Shown piece by piece: positions 44,340-55,900 of a stretch of 64,000 nt of DNA. Position 1 is the first letter of the stretch. Each line of letters starts with the position of its first letter. The notes beneath the pieces were generated by a model. That model saw only the letters and a program-made list of their open reading frames with translations. It searched no databases and had not been told where the DNA came from. The translations under genes and the position numbers were made by a program. Source of the stretch: Dendrobium chrysotoxum (lineage: Eukaryota; Streptophyta; Magnoliopsida; Asparagales; Orchidaceae); NCBI GenBank assembly GCA_019925795.1, contig CM034312.1, forward strand, positions 80,045,528 to 80,109,527, in the 5' to 3' direction.

Positions 44340-44900
44340 TTATGAACTAGGTCATCCTTTTCATAGATCAGGGCTAGAGAAGGAGAAAGGGATAGAGCTA
44401 GGTAAAGAGTAAAGGTAAAGGGCGCAAAACCCGTTATCAAGCTGTTCAAATTTCAATGAAAATGAATGGTTCGCAGGCGAGTCAGTAAGAGCAACTAGAT
44501 CAGTAGTGGGAAAAGGTGGCTAACATGGATCTAGCGCCTTGCGAAAGGCCTCGGCTACTACAATGAAAGGGCCGGCCAAGAAATCGGGCCAGAATAGCAG
44601 CTCTTTCGAAAGAAGACGTTCCTGTTTCAGTGAAAAGAGAATGATTCGACTCTTGCGGAGGTGATCGAGTGGACGAAGGTTCAAACAATAGATCGGAAAC
44701 TCTAGTCGAAAGAGAAAGGCCTTAGCAAAGATCGAATGACTCATTCTGGAGACGGTCCCTAAACCTCCTTAGGTGCGGTACACTAGAAACTAAGAAAGAA
44801 GGAGAGATTGAACAAAGAAAGACTGACTTCTTTCTATAACTAGAAAGAATTCTCTTTCTCTAATGAATGAAATAGGAAAATGAATTAGTTCATCCATGGA
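44340..44900. other. compositionally distinct insert, possible mitochondrial DNA
   Basis: About 500 bp of balanced composition (GAAAGGGCCGGCCAAG, GCGCAAAACCCG, CCTCGGCTACTACA) inside very AT-rich DNA. Its purine-run style resembles plant mitochondrial intergenic DNA. No gene is recognised and no match can be tested here. Confidence 0.3.
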
Positions 44901-44929
44901 AATTCTATAGTCCACTAGTTGGAGTAGCG

Positions 44930-45309
44930 TTATATAATAAAGTTATATAATTAGCTTATATAATAAAGTTAACGTTATAGTTATATAATACGTTATAATA
45001 AAGTTAATGTTATAGTTAACTTATATAAACTTTATATAAGTTAACATTATAATAACTTTATATAACGTTATAATAAAGTTATTATAACTTTATATATAAC
45101 GTTTGCGTGGTTAGTTATATAAGTTAACATTATAGTTAACTTATGTAGTAAAATTATATAGTTAATTTATGTAGTAAAATTATATAGTTAACTTATATAA
45201 TAAAATTATATAATAAAGTTACAATAACGATATATATAATTATTATAAGAACGTTATAATAACTTTATAATAACGTTTAATAGTAATGTTATATATCAAT
45301 TATAATAAC

Positions 45310-45351
<42 letters not shown>
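44930..45351. repeat. AT-rich palindromic repeats ending in (TA)n
   Basis: Many copies of GTTATATAA/TTATATAAC words (GTTATAATAACTTTATA and similar) that can fold on each other, ending in a TA dinucleotide run at about 45311-45351. Confidence 0.85.
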
Positions 45352-45354
<3 letters not shown>

Positions 45355-45498
45355 TAAAGCCTCTTTATATAACTATTGTATAACTTAAGATTAATGGCTG
45401 GATTTATAACTATTGTATAACATTTTTATTATTTAATGTCAAAAATTTTGAATTTTTTTTAAATCCAGAAAATTTTCTCTTCAAACCTCTTTTGAAAA

Positions 45499-45507
45499 TT
45501 TATAAAT
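45499..45507 (+). promoter_or_regulatory. TATA-like box before 88-bp repeats
   Basis: TTTATAAATACCCC just upstream of a region that looks like an LTR leader (TCTCTTAACCGG, then 88-bp repeats). It suggests a further LTR fragment here; the ends are not found. Confidence 0.35.
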
Positions 45508-45589
45508 ACCCCTCTTAGGGGCTAGGGAGAGGACACCACTTCTCTTAACCGGTCCAAAAATTTCTCCTACAAATTAAGGAGAAAACGAA

Positions 45590-46000
45590 CTGGCAAAAGT
45601 TTAGACTTGTTGGCAGTGGCGATCAAGACCTGGTACTTTTATGTAGGCTTCAATTCACTCTTAGTAGGGAAAAAACTATTCTACAAGAGTTTAAATACCT
45701 GCAACAGCGATCAAAGCCCGGTACTCTTACGCTAGCTCTAGTTCACTCCCGTTTGGGAGAAAAATTATTTGGCAAGAGTTTAAATACCAGCGACAGCGAT
45801 CAAAGCCTGATACTCTTACGCATGCTCCAGTTCACTCCCATTAGAGGAAAAATTATTCGGCAAGAGTTTAAATACCAGAAGCGATGATCAAGACCCGGTT
45901 CTCTTACGTAGGTTCTTAGCTCCCCCTAGGATTGCTAGCCCGGAGAACTTTGATGGCAATCAAAGCCTGATTCTCTTTCACTGATTTAAATTTTCTCAAG
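45590..46000. repeat. about 88-bp tandem repeats, 4-5 units
   Basis: Units contain GCGATCAAAGCCCGGTACTC and CAAGAGTTTAAATACC, recurring at about 45621, 45709, 45798, 45896 and a shortened unit near 45958. Confidence 0.8.
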
Positions 46001-46267
46001 AATTAGGGAGCAATCTAGTAGTGGCTGCACCATATAGGAGATCTACCAATAACAATGCCTTGAAAGAGATCCGACGATAATCAGCGGACATGTGGAACCT
46101 AGTCGGGCATAAGTTCAACAATGATCGAGTGGAAGTTTGATGGTGGTCGAGAGGAAGTCAAACTTTAGTCAACATCCAGGCATTAGTTGAACAATATTAG
46201 GGCATACTTATGGTGATAGTTGATGGCCAAGTTGTAAAGTGAAGAACAATATTGAGTTGTATTATAT

Positions 46268-46980
46268 ATAGAAGAGGTTGATATGATCCACCAAGGTTGT
46301 TTCACCTATCCGAGGTTATTTGTCAAAACATTACTCGATGACATTAACCTGTGTGGAAGAGGTCGAGAGAATCCACCAAAGATGTATGACCTATCTGAGG
46401 TTGTATGCCAGAGCATTGCTCAATAATGTTAACATATATGGAAGAGGTCAAGAGAATCCACCAAGGATGTATGACCTATTCGAGGATGTATGTCAGAGCG
46501 TTGCTCGATGACGTTAATCTATGTAGAAGAGGTCGAGATAATCTACTAAGGATGTATGAATTATCCGGGGTTATATATCAGAATGTTGCTCAATGATATT
46601 AACCTATATGGAAGAGGTCGAGAGAATCCACCAAGGATGTATGACTTATCCGATATTGTATGTTAGAGCGTCCCTCGATGATATTAACCTATATGGAAGA
46701 AGTCAAGAGAATCCACTAATGATGTATGACTTATCGGAGATTGTATGTCAGAGCATTGCTCAATAATGTTAACCTATATAGAAGAGGTCGAGAGAATCCA
46801 CCAAAGATGTATGACCTATCCTAGGATATATGTCAGAGCATTGCTCAATAAAGTTAACCTATATTGAAGAGGTAGAGAGAATCCAGCAAGAATGTATGAC
46901 TTATTTAAGGTTGTATGTTAGAGTGTCGCTCGATGACGTTAACATATATGGAAGAGCTCAAATCGAATCCCCCTGGGATT
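46268..46980. repeat. 85-bp minisatellite, about 8 units
   Basis: GAAGAGGTCGAGAGAATCC recurs at 46270, 46355, 46441, 46526, 46611, 46696, 46781, 46865 and 46951 (spacing 84-86). Each unit also carries GATGTATGACCTATCC and a GTTGCTCGATGACGTTAACC-type segment. Overlapping short frames are shadows of the repeat. Confidence 0.9.
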
Positions 46981-47828
46981 GATCATCTAGTGATTGAGAC
47001 GCAATATATATTATATATTTCTTAAATTATAGCTAAAGAGATTAGATTCGTCATTTATTTTTATTGCCATTTTAATCTTTTTTAAAGAAGGAGATAATAT
47101 CAAAACGAAGCGAACAACATATAACTGTACTATATAAGATACTATAACAGCTCCCTAGTATGACTTAGAGATATTAAAGTTACACCACATAAGGCATACA
47201 TACGGGAAAACACGATATTTAACTTGGAAGAAAAATAATAGGGATATTAGACTGACACCCTATTTAATATGAAAGAGCTGCATAATGACACAAGATAAAT
47301 AGTATTACTACCACAAAGGCCCAAACTGTGCGGTCATTTAATCTCGCCAACCATTTGAATATTATTCAATGGTTGTCTTTGTTGTTGTTGATTTTGTCCC
47401 CTAGTGGGATGAGCCTCATCTTGAGAAGGTGAATTTTGAATGAACTATCGAAGGTAGCCTTATCGGATAAGTCTCTCAATTTCATTCTTGAGCGGTTTAC
47501 TAGCTTCAGTGGTGATAGTATTGATCCTAATTTTTCGTATTCAGCTTCAAAGTATTAGGCCACTTAATATTTTTTTGATCTTGAATGGCTATCAGTATAT
47601 TTGCTCGAGAGATATTGAGTGGTGTATACTCCTCTTCTTATTGAAACTCTCATCATGGTACTGGAGGTCTAGCAGCAGGTTTTTTTTCATTACAAGAATG
47701 AGTCATCCATTATAGAAACATTCTTATATTTTCTAAAAGTTTGCTCAAATTACTTCCTGTGAGTATTGATAGCTTTATCAGTTGATATTTGTGTATCTAC
47801 ACAATGTATCAGGTCAGCATATGAATGA
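46981..47828 (-). pseudogene. gypsy-B gag, C-terminal remnant
   Basis: The reverse strand around 47560-47620 reads PLNISRANILIAIQDQKNIKWP, the conserved segment before the nucleocapsid of many plant gypsy gags, followed by stops. It continues the gag interrupted at 59468 by the copia insertion. No pol follows. Confidence 0.6.
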
Positions 47829-47833
47829 ACTAT

Positions 47834-49536
47834 TAAAAGTTTGATAGGGATGTTAAGCCCTGATGAACTAGTCCCGAGGCTAACCAAGAGGGGGGGTGAA
47901 TTGGTTATTTAAAAATTCGAGAGCGATAGTAAAAATCTTTTCGATGATTTACAGCAGAAATAAGTAAAATACACGAGCGAAAAGATTAAACACAGATTTC
48001 ACCCAAGCAGATAATCACAGAAAACTAAAGTGCAGAAAGTTATCAGAAAGAATACACCAAATTTTTATAGTGGTTCGGTCAACTTGACCTACGTCCACTC
48101 CCTGGAGCCTCTCCTCCGGGTATTGCACTAAACCAAAGTGACTCTCATTCTGCTCCCACAGCAAGGCGGAGAAGCCTGTACAAAAACTCCTTTCCACCGA
48201 CACGGTGAGGCAGAGAACCCAACCTCCTTTTGCTGCCTTCTGAAGCAGGCAGAGAACCTCAGACTCCTTTCACTTCCTCCTGAAGAAGACAGAGAACCTG
48301 AACTCCTTTCACTTCCTCCTGAAGCGGGCAGAGAACCTGGATCTTCTTGCGAACGATTCTCTCACAAAGAACACCAACAGGACGAGAGACGACGAACGGA
48401 GAAGATGACTCTGATCCTTGCTTGGAGCAACCTTTGTGAATCCCTCACAAACTCCCCCTCATAAGATCCTCTCTCTCTATCTCCCAAACTCTCTCTCTCT
48501 AGGGTTTCTCTATAAAGGAAAGTGGCAAAAGATTTTTCTTGTTGAAAGAAAAAGATCTTTTATAGGAGGGCTCAAAATTTGCCCTAAATCTTAACTGGTC
48601 GGCCTAGATCGTCCAGGAAGATCGATAGATCATCCTGTACGATCAGTTCAAAATCAACTATTTCAGCCTGGACGATCTGGCTCTTCTGGACGATCAGTAG
48701 AAAAAATTATTCAGATCGTCCCGTACGATTCTGCGATCGTCCAGGATGATTAGTATAAATTCAGGAATATCGTCCAGAAGATCGCTCTGGTCATCCAGAG
48801 AAACTTGTGCTGGACGACCCAAAAATGACTTGATCGTCCAGAACGATACGGATATCGTCCTGTATAATTAGTTCAAAAAGTGCCAAAATCATCCTGATCA
48901 CCGCTCTGGACGTACAGCTGAAACACACTAGACGATCATGATCATCCAGGATGATCATGCGATCATCTAGGATGATATGATCGTATCAATCAACTATTAA
49001 TTACTATCCTTAATTACCAGACTAATTTAGGCATGATTGTACGGGATCGTCCAGGACGATACACATATCATCCGAGACAATCAGACCAAATATCTTAAAA
49101 TAATAACTTGCCTAACTTGATCAAATGGTTGAGAATTTTTGATTTGAGCCTATCATCCCGTACGATGTATGGATCGTCCAGGATGATCGGCTTAATCAGA
49201 CAGACTTAACTTGGCCGCCCTAATTAGGGTTTTTATTTTTACTTGATCGTCTAGGACGATGTCAATATCGTCCAGGACGATCTGAATAAAACTTGAACAG
49301 AAACTCTAATTCACTCAAGCTCTCCCCCTGAGTGTGTGTGTGTAAGGTTACTTAGTTAGGGGATCAATTACATTACAATTGACTCAAGAAAAGGAAAAAA
49401 TAGTACATTTTAGACGCACTTAGACCCGATCTTGAGTTGGCTTGAGTTGCTTTTGATCATTTGTAACTGAAATGGATTAGCCAAATAAAAATAGAATACA
49501 AATATGTTTGTCATCATCAAAACCAGATTTACAATA
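47834..49536 (-). repeat. 3' LTR of Sirevirus-like copia
   Basis: Starts TAAAAGTTTGATAGGG (TGAAAG in the mate) and ends in ACAATA where ACA is expected. TATAAAAG (minus strand) lies at about 48565-48558. Confidence 0.88.
48608..49281 (-). promoter_or_regulatory. U3 palindrome array, 3' LTR
   Basis: About 18 diverged copies of ATCGTCCAGGACGAT, upstream of the TATA box at 48565. Many are decayed at CpG (ATCATCCAGGATGAT). The centre is usually A, sometimes T, C or G. Confidence 0.82.
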
Positions 49537-49811
49537 ATCTCCTCCTTTTTGATGATGGCAAACATTTGTACAGTAGTTTAAAATAAAAGAACTAGGAGTC
49601 AACCAACGCACATTGAAAAATAAATTTCATGGAACAATTAGAGCAGTACAGGAAAATAACTACAAATGACATAAACACTACAAGACAAGATCAATGCATA
49701 AAATAAAAACTACTACAACTGACTCCCCCTTTTGACATCACAAAAAGGAGGAGGACAAACAGAAAAATAGAAATAACAGTACAAACAAAAAAAATAGTAC
49801 AAAATATAAAA

Positions 49812-50951
49812 CTAAAATGGAGGCGGATCCTGATCAGAAGGAGGAGGTAGCTGTGGTAGTGTAAAGTAACTGTGGGTGGCGGCGAAGTGTGCTCCAATCC
49901 AGGTAATATCCTGGTCGTGCTGCTGTTGCTGCTGAGCAGCATAGTCAGTAAAGTGTTGCAGATCCTCAGCGTGCCGCTGCTCCTGGGCAGCAACATAAGA
50001 ATCGAATCTGGCCTCCCACTGATCGAACCGCTGCATTAGATGATCAAAAGGGGAAGCAATGTGAAGGGGAGCAGGTGCATCTGGGGCAGCAGGAACGGGA
50101 ATAGCTTCTTCCTCTTCCTCCTCAACATCCGGGGCGGGCTCCGGATGTAGTCGGGTACTGTGTAGGACATGGAATGAATTATTTGTGAAGAAGGAAGGAG
50201 GGACATTGGGAGGGTCTGGATACTGCATGTCATATTTGGTTTCCAAGGCATATGCAATGATATGTCCTAAAGCTAGATTGGGACGACATCTATGGCCCGG
50301 ATCCCTAATAGTGGTAAGGTGCTCGATATATCTGATAAGAAGGTCAGTGGCATTAAAGTCCCGGTGGGCCAAGATGTAATATGTGGTCAGAGACAGTAAT
50401 GGGGTGATGTGGATTCGATCCCTAGCCTTTGGGATGACTGAGGAACGAAGGACATGCTGAATGGTCTGTGCATCCTTAAGGAGGGAAGTGCAATCATTAT
50501 CGTGGTAGGGTGCATTTGTATTTCTAAGAAAGTGATTGACGACACTCCAATCATAGTCAGGATCAATAATAAGAGTGTGGATTCTGTCACCAGTCACAGA
50601 GAGCTGAAGGATATTATGAAAGTCCTGGGCAGTGAGTTCTACAGGACGTTGATTCATATAGGAGCGGAGGGTGGAATAGTCAGCAGAGATGTGAAGATTG
50701 GCGAAGAAGACTCTGAGAAGTTCGGTGCTAAAAGGGAAGGCGAGTGTGAGGATGAAAGTGAGTGAGGTGTGCGCAAAAAGATCGAGGACATGATAGGTAA
50801 GGGTATGGGGGTTTACTATTTTTGATTGAGTGATGCCCACCTCTAGATATCACTCAAAGGCAGCCTGATCGGCTGCATTGGGAAAGTGGGGATCAACATT
50901 CCCCCGCGAGGAGCTCGCACCCTTTTGCCTAGAACGCTTCCCGCCAGCCAT
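49812..50951 (-). CDS. accessory ORF of Sirevirus-like copia (plant transposon protein domain)
   Basis: ATG at 50951 opens MAGGKRSRQKG; one in-frame TGA (50852-50850) follows after about 33 codons, then 345 open codons. The N-terminal basic run could be a nuclear signal. The middle (LRVFFANLHIS, VELTAQDFHNILQL, SLTTYYILAHRDFN, LALGHIIAYALE) resembles the domain known as putative plant transposon protein, found in ORFs downstream of pol in Sireviruses and related elements. The C-terminal third has an acidic run, Pro/Ala-rich linkers, an apparent coiled coil (HLMQRFDQWEARFDSYVAAQ) and a Gln run. It is not an obvious membrane envelope protein. A palindrome array and TATA box lie just upstream. 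Function unknown. Confidence 0.8.
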
Positions 50952-51012
50952 TAGAAAGCACAAGTGAGGGAGAGTGGAAGGAGATATGTGGAAAAAACTA
51001 AAGGAATCGGCT

Positions 51013-51022
51013 GTTTAAATAG
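51013..51022 (-). promoter_or_regulatory. TATA-like box of accessory ORF
   Basis: Minus strand CTATTTAAAC, 62 bp before the ATG at 50951 and 12 bp after the palindrome array. Almost identical to the TATA-like CTATTTAAGC of the gag-only copia LTR (28196-28187). Confidence 0.6.
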
Positions 51023-51033
51023 AAATCAACCGG

Positions 51034-51524
51034 ATCGTCCCGTACGATCGTAGGATCATCCAGGACGATATGAGCATTTATAATGGCCAGGATGATTGAT
51101 CAAAAAGGTGGTCGGATCGTCCAGGATGATTAGACATAGGAGATCATCCCGAGGAGTCAAGCTGGACGACCGTTGACGAAAAGTATCATCCAGGATGATT
51201 AGGTGGATCGTCCAGGATGATATGCAATAAATGTGTCGGAAGGGCCGAATTTGAATCGTCTAGCTGCTGACACGTGGATCGTCCGGGATAATGTGGTGGA
51301 TCATCCAGAACGATGGCCAATAATTGGATCAGATCAGATCAGGAAGATATGGATCATATCATCCATGATGATTTAGGGATCATCGAGGATGATCACCAAT
51401 AATTGGCATTTCTCAGCAGTATGATCAGAGTGGGGAGTATTTGAATGGATCATCCAGGACGATTGATGGATCATCCAAGACGAAAAAGATCGTCCAGGAT
51501 GATGTGTGGATCGTTCAGGACGAT
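51034..51524 (-). promoter_or_regulatory. internal palindrome array upstream of accessory ORF
   Basis: About 15 copies of ATCGTCCAGGACGAT-type palindromes in 490 bp, the same motif as in the LTR U3, here in the internal region. It ends where the TATA-like box begins. It suggests a copied U3 promoter driving the accessory ORF. Confidence 0.82.
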
Positions 51525-51529
51525 GTAAA

Positions 51530-52850
51530 GAAAATAAGAAAAAGATGGAGGATGGAGATGAATGATTAGGATCCCAAAAACCCAAACAATAAAATGAAAA
51601 TAAAATCAAAGTGAATAAAATGTGAAACGAGAACACAAAAAATAACGGTTTTTTTTTATCAATCTGCTCCAGTAAATCAGAATTTTTCCTTGATTTTAAA
51701 TCCAAAAACCAATAAGAAGATGATTGACAGCATTGAAATTCAGAAAAAATTGGAAAATTGACTTTCGTAACTCCCACCTTAGACACCTTATAGATGCAAA
51801 TCCCTTTCAAAATAAAAAATCCAATTCAGAAGAAAAGAAATTAGATTCGAAAAGAGATCCTTTCAAGCCTCGTTCCAGAAAAATATCTGATATAATAGTG
51901 TTGTAAAGTAGTAAATCAGAAATCAGGACTTTCAAACTCAAGCTTTTGAAAATATTAAGTGGCGCACGGATTTTTCTAAGACATTTAACGATCTGAAAGG
52001 GAAGAAAGCTTGATTTGGGCTCATTTTGTGCCTCTTTTTCAATTTGTTTGGCGCTTTGCGCATCTTTTGATTTTTGATACACTTTGTGTATCTTTTAGTT
52101 TGGCGACATTTCGCATTTTTTCAACTTTGGGCTCATTTTGTGCCTCTTTTTTAATTTATTTGGCGCACTGTGCATCTTTTGTAAGCTTTTTCCCTCTCAA
52201 AATTATTAAAGGATCTTAGCTATAAAATTACCTTCTAGACATAAGAGATGTCAAAACTTACTCTCTACAATAAGGAAGAGTAATTCACAAAATAAAAATC
52301 ATACATCTTATGATAAGTGCAATCCCTTGGTTTAGAAAATCGTAATAATGACTCAAGACTTTGAAAATACGATTCATATGAGGTAGATTACTGTAGGAAG
52401 ATAAAATAAATCTCTATTTTAAAAATCAAATTTTTAATTTTAAAGAGGATATTTATCCAAAAGAAACAATACACCAGTAAAGGAGTTAGAAGAAGAGAAA
52501 CAATCATCAATATTTCTTCCTTTTAACAGATCCAGTGGAATCAATCTCTGCATACCAGCTTCCAAATAAAAGCCAAGGCAAAACTCTCAGTCAAAAATCC
52601 AGTTTATCAATAGTAGTGAGCAGTGATCTAATTTTGAAAGAGATAAAATAGTAAACAAAAGATATGAACCAGTACATAAAAACAAGTAAGAATTCACACT
52701 CAAAATAAATACTCAAATCAAACTAACACCAAGACTAAAATAAAAATCAGCAGAAAAATAAAAAATAACAGACAACAGATAATCAAATCAAATAGCTAAC
52801 TAACAAAAATAGAATGAAAAATAGACAAATCAGAAATCAGGAGTCATCAG
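51530..52850 (-). other. spacer between pol and accessory promoter
   Basis: AT-rich, non-coding. It holds a pair of about 111-bp direct repeats at 52014-52200 (TTGGGCTCATTTTGTGCCTC and TTTGGCGC..TGCGCATCTTTT, twice). Nothing else recognised. Confidence 0.6.
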
Positions 52851-52852
52851 AA

Positions 52853-55799
52853 TCAAGCATTTATGTCAATCACACCTAATCTGGTCCTCAAGATGCTGAA
52901 TAAGTCAAAGGCCAGTGGTTTAGTAAATATGTCAGCCAGCTGATTTTCAGTTGCTACATGATGTAGCTCAATATCCCCTTTTGTAATATAGTCCCTAATG
53001 AAGTGATGCCTTATATCAATGTGTTTGGTTCTAGAATATTGAATTAGATTCTTAGAGATGCAGATGGTACTAGTATTATCACACAGAAAAGAAATTGTGC
53101 CCGCAGGTAATCCTAAATCCAAGACTTGTTGCTTCAATCAAAGAACTTGGGCCACACAACTTCCTAAGACAATGTACTCAGCTTCAACAGTGGAAAGTGC
53201 AACTGAGTTCTATTTTCTACTGAACCAGGAGACTAAAGACTGTCCTATGAATTGACAAGTTCCAGAAGTGCTCTTTCTATCCACCCTACACCCTGCAAAG
53301 TCAGAATCAGAATATCCAATAATCTCAAAAGAGGTGCTGTGCCTAGGGTACCAGATTCCTAGATTTGGGGTCCCTAAAAGATATATAAGAATTCTCTTAA
53401 CAACAGTTAGGTGTAACTCTTTAGGATCAGCCTGAAACCTAGCACAAAGACAAATACTAAACATGATATCAGGTCGGCTAGCAGTCAGGTAAAGTAATGA
53501 TCTAATTATTCCTCTATACTTCTTCTGATCAACAGATTTTCCACTTGAATCCTTATCTAACTGAACAGAGGAGCTCATGGGAGTGTTGATTGGCTTGGCT
53601 TTGTCTATTTCATATTTCTTCAAAATATTCTTAGTGTATTTAGATTGATTGAGAAAGGTTCCATCATCCATTTGCCTTATGCTAAATCCCAAAAAGTAGG
53701 ATAATTCTTCCATCATACTCATCTCAAACTCCTTACTCATTATTTTAAAAAACTCATCACATAAATATTTATCAGAAGATTCAAAAATTATATCATCAAT
53801 ATAGATCTGGACAATGAGTAAGTCATCCCCTATTCTCCTCAAAAAAAGGGTGGTGTCTACGCTCCCCTTAACAAACTCTCTTTCTAATAGGAATGTGCTA
53901 AGCATCTCATACCAAGCTCTGGGTGCCTGTTTCAATCCATATAAGGCTTTTTTAATTTATAAACATGATTTGGATATTAGGAACTCTCAAAATCTAAGGG
54001 TTATTCTACAAAAATATCCTCTTTTATTACCCCATTTAAAAAGGCACTCTTGACATCCATTTGAAACAGCTTAAATCCCTTATAATAGGCAAAGGCTAGT
54101 TGCACTCTAATGGCTTCCAATCTAGCTACAGGGGAAAAGATCTCCTCAAAATCAATCCCTTCAATTTGATTATACCCCTTAGCCACCAATCTTGCCTTAT
54201 TTCTAACCACCACACTAGAATCATTCATCTTATTCTTAAAGACCAACTTGGTTCCCACTATATTTTAATTTTTGGGTCTTTCTACTAGCTCCCAAACATC
54301 ATTCCTTATAAATTGATTCAATTCTTCTTGCATAGCTAAGATCCAAAACTCATCCGAAAGGACTTGATTGATGTTGGTGGGTTCAGTCATTGAGATAAAG
54401 GCAGAGTGGTTTACTTCCTTCCTAAGTCCATGCCTAGTCCTAACACCTTCAGAAGGGTCTCCTAAGATCATTTCTTTAGGATGACTCGAAGAATATCTCC
54501 AATCTCTAGGCAATGTGGTTTGAGGTTTTACCCTTTCCTCCAGATTTATATTTTCAACCCCTTGGGTAATCTCTTCTACCTCTTCTTCTTCCTCAACTCT
54601 AGTCACCTTATGATCAGATTCATCAAACACCATACGAGTTGTCTCTTCCACCACTAATGTCCTCTTATTGAACACCATAAAGGATTTCCCCACACTTGAA
54701 TAACCTAAGAACACTCCTTCATCAGATTTGGGGTCAAACATTCCTAAGGATGATTTCCCGTTGTTCAGAATGAAAACCGTACAGCCAAAGACATGGAGGT
54801 GGGACATGTTTGGAGTTCTACCCTTAATGATCTCATAAGGTGTCTTGTTCAGATTTGATCTTACATTTACCCTATTCAGCACATAACAGACAGTGTTCAC
54901 CGCTTCAGCCCAAAAATATTTTGAAAGTGAATACTTAGCAAGCATGGCTCTAGCGGCTTCCACTAAGGTCATGTTCTTTCTTTCAGCTACCCCGTTGTTC
55001 TAGGAGCTGAAAAATTGTGACTAATCCCTTTCTCCTCACAGAAACTTCTAAACTTTATATTTTTAAACTCTCCATCATGATCACTATGAATAGTCAAGAT
55101 CTCACAGCCTAACTTCCTCTGAATCTAAATAGAGAAGGACTTAAATTCATCAAATGACTCAGATTTATGTGACAGAAATTTAATCCAAGTGAACCTCGAG
55201 TAGTCATCAACAATCACAAAACTATAAACTTTCCTCCCTAAACTGGCAGTGCTAATGGGTCCAAAAAGATCCATGTGAAGGACTTCTAAAGGTCTAGTGG
55301 TGCTACTATCCTTAACAGAGTGAAAGGAGGACTGGACTTGCTTCCCTAATTGACAGGCATCACATAGGTGGTCCTTAGTGAACTTAAGCTTAGGGACACC
55401 TCTAACTAAGTCCTTTTGGGTGACTCTCCTAAAAATTTTCATACTGGCATGACACAATCTCCTATGCCACAACTAAGACTCATCAGCAGCAGTTTTTAAG
55501 TAAATTAAATTTTCAGCTTTAATGTAACTTACATCCAGCTTGTAGACATTGTTGATCATTTGTCCCTGCAAAATAACTTTGTCATTTAAGCTTAAAATGC
55601 AGCAAGTGGGCAGGAATTTGATGCTGTATCCTTTATCACAGAGTTGACTGATGCTCAGAAGGTTATGTTTCAGTCCATTTATAAGTAAAATATTATCAAT
55701 CATAAAATTCTTTGAATCACCAATTATACCTGAACCTACCACACTCCTGGTGGTGTTATCTCCCAGTGTAACCTTGCTTCCAGCCCTGGCCTCCAGCAA
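52853..55799 (-). pseudogene. pol: copia pol (protease remnant, integrase, reverse transcriptase, RNase H)
   Basis: In element order: end of protease and GAG pre-integrase (WHRRLCHASM), integrase (HMDLFGPI, FVIVDDYSRFTWI, NNGVAERKNMTLVEAARAM), a linker with acidic runs, reverse transcriptase (ARLEAIRVQLAFAY, MDVKSAFLNG, KQAPRAWYEML, catalytic IYIDDIIF) and RNase H (SDSDFAGCRVDRKSTSG, KHIDIRHHFIRD) to the terminal stop at 52853. Stops occur near 55473, 55125, 54970, 54260, 54000 and 53970, mostly explained by CAA/CAG or TGG transitions. The reading frame changes between blocks (55125, 54972, 53935). Confidence 0.88.
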
Positions 55800-55900
55800 A
55801 ATGAACTAATTTGCATCTCCAGTCATGTGTCTTGAACATCCGCTGTCTAGGTACCACATGCTCTCACAAGATCTTGTGTGAGAGCACACCTACAAAATTA

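Noticed and set aside
46320..46596. Small overlapping proteins in the 85-bp repeats
   Set aside because: They start and stop with the repeat period and resemble nothing; explained by the tandem repeat.
49691..50765. Plus-strand and alternative-frame ORFs over the accessory gene
   Set aside because: Shadows of the longer accessory ORF, which has a recognised domain and an upstream promoter-like region.
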